Shown: piece after piece, positions 60,434 through 64,000 of the stretch
Numbering within the stretch: position 1 is the stretch's first letter
How the letters are laid out: every line of letters begins with the position of its first letter
From: M3007 sp031398055
GTDB lineage: Bacteria; Bacteroidota; Bacteroidia; Chitinophagales; Saprospiraceae
DNA length: 64,000 nt
Direction of reading: 5' to 3'
Assembly: GCA_031398055.1 (NCBI GenBank)
Contig: JANNMS010000024.1
Span: 53,229-117,228 of the forward strand
Made by a program: the position numbers and the translations under genes
Notes under the pieces: generated by a model
What the model was told of the DNA's origin: nothing
Seen by the model: only the letters and a program-made list of their open reading frames with translations
Databases searched by the model: none

Positions 60434-62089
60434 ATGAAAATTACGCGGCTCGAACTCGCCAATTTTAAAAGGTTTACCCAACTGACTTTGGATGAAATTC
60501 CGGATTCGGCTCGTTTGGTTTTATTGATTGGGGCAAATGGTTCGGGGAAATCGTCGGTTTTTGATGCGTTTGAAGTCTTGAATAAAGGAAAAAAGGGGGA
60601 GAGCATTTCCAACATGGATAGTGCTTATTTTAGAAAAGACTCCGAACGGGATTTTAATATTGTTTTGGAAAGAGATGAAGTTGACTTTTTTGGTTTTCAA
60701 GTAGATAGTAATTTAAAAGAACCGGCACTGAAAAAACTCAATTTTTACGGCCGCAGTAGTTTCCGGCAAGTTTCGCGGCTCACCCGAACTTCGTTGGGAA
60801 CTCCTTTCAATGTTGAAAATGATGCCGACCGTCCTCAATTTTTTATTGACCGAGACGAACGTTTTGAAAACGATATTGAAAATATCACAGGCATTATTTT
60901 GAGAGATTTTTTCAGAACCGATGAACCGAAAACCAAAACCCGCGAGCGATTTATTGACCCCATCAACCGAGGGCTTTCTAATATTTTTGGTGGCCAAAAC
61001 GGCACTAAATTGGAATTGATTGAAATTATTCCGCCGTTGGATGGCAAAACAGCGCAGGTAACTTTCCGAAAAGGTCTTTCAGAATTTCACTACAATCAAT
61101 TGGGTGCGGGCGAAAAAGAGGTCATCAATATCTTGATAAATATTACGAGTCGGAAAGAAGCATTGGAAAATGCGATTGTTTTTTTTGATGAAATTGACCT
61201 GCACCTCAACACACAGTTGCAATACAATTTACTCAAAGAATTGTTGGACAACTGGATTCCAAAAACCAGTCAATTTTGGACGGCTTCGCACTCGCTCGGT
61301 TTTATTGAATTTGCCCGACAACAATCGGAAGCAGTAATTTTCGACTTCGATGATTTGAATTTTGACCTGCCACAAACTTTGCTCCCCGTTCCAAAAGACA
61401 ACCCGGATGTGTATGAAATTGCTGTTGGGAAAGAATTTTTGCCAGCACTTTTAGCCGACAAAAAGTTGTGTTTTGTTGAAAATCAAGATAGAGATTATTA
61501 TGGCTCAATTGGGTTGCCGAATCTACTTTTTGCCGCTGCAACCAATAGAAACAATGTCTATCATAAAGTATTGAACGATAATAAATTAATTGGGATAGTG
61601 GACAGGGATTTTTTGACAGACGATGATATAATTCTGATAAGAAAACAATACAAAAATTTATTCCTATTGCCTTATTATAGCATTGAAAACCTCTTTTATC
61701 ATCCTGATAATTTAGAAGAATATAATGCTAATAAAAAACAGCCATTTGATAAACAGGATTATATCAAAAAACTAATCGCCCAGAAAGAGATTGTAAAAAA
61801 TACGATCATGCTTTCCTTGTCATTAAAACGCACAGAATACCCATATTTTGGAGAGCAAAATTTTGCTGGAAAACCTGCGCAAAACCGGTTTAAAAATAAA
61901 GGTGAAAATTCAGAACAAACCGCAGTTTTGGCCATGTACCTGAATGCCGAAACTTTTGAAGATTGGTACAAAATTTTTCCGATGAAAACTTATGCCACCG
62001 AAGTTTCTCAGCGACAGCACATCCCAAAATCTGATTTGGTGAAAACAAAGTGGTTCAAAAAACAGATTGAAAATATGTTTGCCAAGTAA
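60434..62089 (+). CDS. OLD-like AAA ATPase with a TOPRIM/DUF4435-like C-terminus
   Basis: 551 residues. ABC-type ATPase half: MKITRLELANFKRFTQL, Walker A GANGSGKSS (residues 33-41), a signature-like LGAGEKEVINIL, Walker B IVFFDEIDLHLN (Asp252, Glu253) and a switch SHSLGF. From about residue 340 a TOPRIM-like domain of the DUF4435 type: Glu349 in CFVENQDRDYYG, Asp390-x-Asp392 in IGIVDRDFLTDDD, and YYSIENLFYHPDN. OLD-type ATPase-nuclease proteins are often anti-phage systems. Stand-alone gene with its own promoter between gcvP and a cell-wall gene. Defence role is inferred from architecture. Confidence 0.78.
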   Translation: MKITRLELANFKRFTQLTLDEIPDSARLVLLIGANGSGKSSVFDAFEVLNKGKKGESISNMDSAYFRKDSERDFNIVLERDEVDFFGFQVDSNLKEPALKKLNFYGRSSFRQVSRLTRTSLGTPFNVENDADRPQFFIDRDERFENDIENITGIILRDFFRTDEPKTKTRERFIDPINRGLSNIFGGQNGTKLELIEIIPPLDGKTAQVTFRKGLSEFHYNQLGAGEKEVINILINITSRKEALENAIVFFDEIDLHLNTQLQYNLLKELLDNWIPKTSQFWTASHSLGFIEFARQQSEAVIFDFDDLNFDLPQTLLPVPKDNPDVYEIAVGKEFLPALLADKKLCFVENQDRDYYGSIGLPNLLFAAATNRNNVYHKVLNDNKLIGIVDRDFLTDDDIILIRKQYKNLFLLPYYSIENLFYHPDNLEEYNANKKQPFDKQDYIKKLIAQKEIVKNTIMLSLSLKRTEYPYFGEQNFAGKPAQNRFKNKGENSEQTAVLAMYLNAETFEDWYKIFPMKTYATEVSQRQHIPKSDLVKTKWFKKQIENMFAK

Positions 62090-62114
62090 CCCGAATTTGT
62101 CTGTTCGAGTTAAA

Positions 62115-63365
62115 TCAGTACAACAAATATTTCCGCCGCACCGACCCGAATTTTTCCAAATCCGCCTGCCAACTTGCCCGGATTTCGGTCTCCGTTTTTC
62201 CCGCCAAAATCTGCTTGCGCAACTTTGACGACCCAGCCAATTTGTCAAAAAAGTTATTTTTCAAAAAAAACGACCCTCGTTTTTCAACCGGAAATTTTTG
62301 AAAAGCATCCAGAATTGGCCAAAGCAAAATTTTTCCATTTGCTCGCAGCGAGTCGAGCGGCATTTTTCTAAAATCGTAACCGAAACATTTTTGGCCTTCT
62401 AAAAATGGTTTTTGATTTCCAAAATTTGGTTTTGGGACAAACGAAAAACTCGTCCGACCAGAATCGGGCGGGTCAGTCGCCGGAAAATCAGGATGCCCGA
62501 CTACCTCGAACGGAAAATCCGTGCCGCGCCCGACCGAAAATTCCGTGCCTTCAAAAAAACAAAGCGATGGGTAGAGATAAATCGAACGCATCGTCGGCAA
62601 GTTTGGCGAGGGCGCGACGGGCAGTTCGTAAAATGTGCGGTGGTCGTAATTTTGGCATTTAACTACTTCTAAATCAATGGGTTGGCTCACTTTCAGCAAG
62701 TTTTCCCCGGCAAAAAGTTTGGCCAATTCACCCACCGTGCAGCCGTGAACGACCGGCAAATTGGTGATTCCAACAAACGATTCGAACCCATTTTCGAGCA
62801 TCGGGCCGTCGAAAAAATGGCCATTCGGATTCGGTCGGTCGAGCACCAAAAGTGGTTTCGCCAACTCGGCGCAGGCCTGTTCGACATAAAAAAGTGTAGA
62901 AATATAGGTGTAAAACCGTGCGCCGACATCCTGAATATCAAAAATCACCAAGTCCAAACTCTCGAAATCGGCAGCCGTAGGTTTTTTGTTTTTTCCATAA
63001 AGTGAAAAAATTGGAAGACCAGTTTGAGCGTCGCGGCCATTTTTGACGGTTTCCCCGGCGTCGGCTGAGCCGCGAAAACCATGTTCGGGCGCAAAAATTT
63101 TGACCACTTCCACGCCCCGTTTTATCAAAGTATCGGCCAAATGGGTCTGCCCGACGAGCGAGGTTTGATTGACGACGAGGCCGATTTTTTTGCCCAAAAT
63201 TTTTGGCAGATAAATCTCCAGTCGTTCGGCTGCAACTCGAACTGACGGTTTTTCGACGAGCGCAGCAGGCGTTTTTTCGGGCGTTTTTTGAGGAATTTCA
63301 GTGGATTGGTTGGGGCAGCGGGCAGCGAGGAACAGGCCGAAAACGAGGATGCATAATTTTGTCAT
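62115..63365 (-). CDS. DUF1343 (NamZ-like) exo-beta-N-acetylmuramidase
   Basis: 416 residues from ATG 63365, with an N-terminal hydrophobic signal (CILVFGLFLAAR). The family core is clear: GLVVNQTSLVG, IFAPEHGFRGSADAGE, LVIFDIQDVGARFYTYISTL, VLDRPNPNGHFFDGP, and SPNLPTMRSIYLYPSLCFFEGTE. NamZ enzymes release N-acetylmuramic acid from peptidoglycan fragments. Likely periplasmic. Confidence 0.88.
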   Translation of the reverse strand: MTKLCILVFGLFLAARCPNQSTEIPQKTPEKTPAALVEKPSVRVAAERLEIYLPKILGKKIGLVVNQTSLVGQTHLADTLIKRGVEVVKIFAPEHGFRGSADAGETVKNGRDAQTGLPIFSLYGKNKKPTAADFESLDLVIFDIQDVGARFYTYISTLFYVEQACAELAKPLLVLDRPNPNGHFFDGPMLENGFESFVGITNLPVVHGCTVGELAKLFAGENLLKVSQPIDLEVVKCQNYDHRTFYELPVAPSPNLPTMRSIYLYPSLCFFEGTEFSVGRGTDFPFEVVGHPDFPATDPPDSGRTSFSFVPKPNFGNQKPFLEGQKCFGYDFRKMPLDSLRANGKILLWPILDAFQKFPVEKRGSFFLKNNFFDKLAGSSKLRKQILAGKTETEIRASWQADLEKFGSVRRKYLLY

Positions 63366-63383
63366 TGCCAATTATTTTGGGCA

Positions 63384-63422
63384 CAAAAAAACGCCCGGCA
63401 ATTTTGTGCCGGGCGTTTTTTT
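63384..63422. terminator. Hairpin terminator
   Basis: AAAAAAACGCCCGGCA pairs with TGCCGGGCGTTTTT across a short loop. It lies between the T9SS gene's stop and the NamZ-like gene start. Confidence 0.75.
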
Positions 63423-63479
63423 AACAGAAACCTGTGATTGGTTGAAAAAATTTTCATTCCAAAATTGAATCTGCTCGTT

Positions 63480-64000
63480 CTATTTTTTCAAAAACTTTTC
63501 TGCCAGTTTTTCCCCATTCCCACAATCAATTTCCAAAAAATAAACGCCTCCCGGCAAATCCCCAACCTGCAAACTTTCCGTCGCAACACCTTGATTTTCA
63601 GTGGAAAAGGATTTTTCAAACATCAATTTTCCAGTCAAATCAAAGACCCGAGCCACCGCGGGAGGCAATTTTTCAAAATCAAAAAACAAAACATCACCAA
63701 CCGGATTTGGGAAAATTTCAATTTCAAATTTTGGGTTTTCTGCCGTCGCGCGCTCGTCATTTTCACCTGAAAAATTGATGTTTTGAATGTTCACCGTCGC
63801 GGCCGTGGCGTTTCCAATCGTGTAATTTGGCGCAGCCGTTAAATTTAAAACTGCCGTTTCGGTCGGTTCGGCGAGGCTGTCGTGGCGGGCGGTGAGTTTA
63901 AAATTCGTAGTCGTTGCGTTCGCCGGGATGATGGTCAAGCCATTTAAAAAGTAAAAATCCGCCCGGTTCGTGGCCGTTCCGCCGACGGAATATTTCACAG
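63480..64000 (-). CDS. T9SS-exported protein with a Calx-beta domain (5' part outside the window)
   Basis: Only the last 173 codons are visible; the frame is open to the window end. Residues resemble a Calx-beta domain (YSVGGTATNRADF, NFKLTARHDSLAEPTETAVLNL), then a T9SS sorting domain (IFPNPVGDVLFFDF, FDLTGKLMFEK, VYFLEIDCGNG, KLAEKFLKK). No other features can be given. Confidence 0.85.
   Translation of the reverse strand, partial: VKYSVGGTATNRADFYFLNGLTIIPANATTTNFKLTARHDSLAEPTETAVLNLTAAPNYTIGNATAATVNIQNINFSGENDERATAENPKFEIEIFPNPVGDVLFFDFEKLPPAVARVFDLTGKLMFEKSFSTENQGVATESLQVGDLPGGVYFLEIDCGNGEKLAEKFLKK

Noticed and set aside
1..64000. CRISPR array
   Set aside because: The repeated elements found are inverted or irregular and lack equal-length spacers; no cas genes were seen.
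1..64000. tRNA or rRNA genes
   Set aside because: No cloverleaf-like or rRNA-like segments were recognised by eye; a tRNAscan-type search would be decisive.

Overview
The window looks like a chromosomal segment of an uncultured or little-studied member of the Bacteroidota, most likely of the Saprospiria type. The evidence is several very large secreted proteins with a C-terminal type IX secretion (T9SS) sorting domain, SprB-type and MopE-type repeats, a LytS/LytTR two-component pair with a propeller sensor, a serine palmitoyltransferase-like enzyme, and TAnnTTTG-like -7 boxes instead of E. coli-type promoters. No rRNA, tRNA, CRISPR array or prophage was seen.

Layout. 1-3273: end of a secreted metalloprotease-like protein whose zinc motif has lost its first histidine. 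3417-6938: a DUF5678/retropepsin protein, ilvE, an unknown gene and fabD. 6943-8950: a 223-bp inverted repeat, then an ISAzo13-family insertion sequence that has cut a thioredoxin-fold gene. 9397-13584: a T9SS-exported M4 protease. 13732-17890: ECF sigma factor, DUF3137 membrane protein, a ParA/small partner pair and an S24 repressor. 18261-25639: lipocalin-like protein, M48 protease, outer-membrane protein, unknown helical protein, rfbC, Rpn-type nuclease, panC. 25658-26121: RelE-type toxin-antitoxin pair. 26167-32193: a 2008-residue SprB-repeat adhesin-like protein. 32490-36247: DUF6427 protein, purQ, a histidine kinase and a PD-(D/E)XK-like protein. 36443-42028: three T9SS or secreted proteins plus an orphan sorting-domain fragment. 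42417-43157: VapBC-like pair. 43256-47039: a frameshifted propeller sensor kinase and its LytTR regulator. 47043-55127: nucleotidyltransferase, sugar transporter, PBECR-like nuclease, sphingolipid-type enzyme with a JmjC/cupin partner, cysteine synthase-like enzyme, Rieske oxygenase. 55254-64000: kinase-like protein, WG-repeat protein, gcvP, an ATPase-TOPRIM-like protein of defence type, NamZ-like protein, and the end of another T9SS protein.

The most unusual signal is not one gene but several families of dispersed inverted repeats. They cluster in gene leaders and just after stop codons, and in some places they are part of the coding sequence: a perfect 27-bp-arm palindrome is read in frame inside the propeller kinase, one arm of a related element is read in frame in the Rieske domain, and 17-bp palindromes lie inside fabD and the ParA partner gene. 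One repeat supplies a stop codon and another overlaps a start codon. The mobility mechanism is unknown; nothing encoding an obvious mobilising enzyme for them (for example a Y1/RAYT transposase) is present here.

Functionally most genes are single-gene or two-gene transcription units with alternating strands, separated by bidirectional hairpin terminators. Housekeeping metabolism (branched-chain amino acids, fatty acids, pantothenate, purines, glycine cleavage) is interleaved with secreted surface proteins and with selfish or defence-type modules (two toxin-antitoxin pairs, Rpn nuclease, AAA/TOPRIM-like protein, PBECR-like nuclease).
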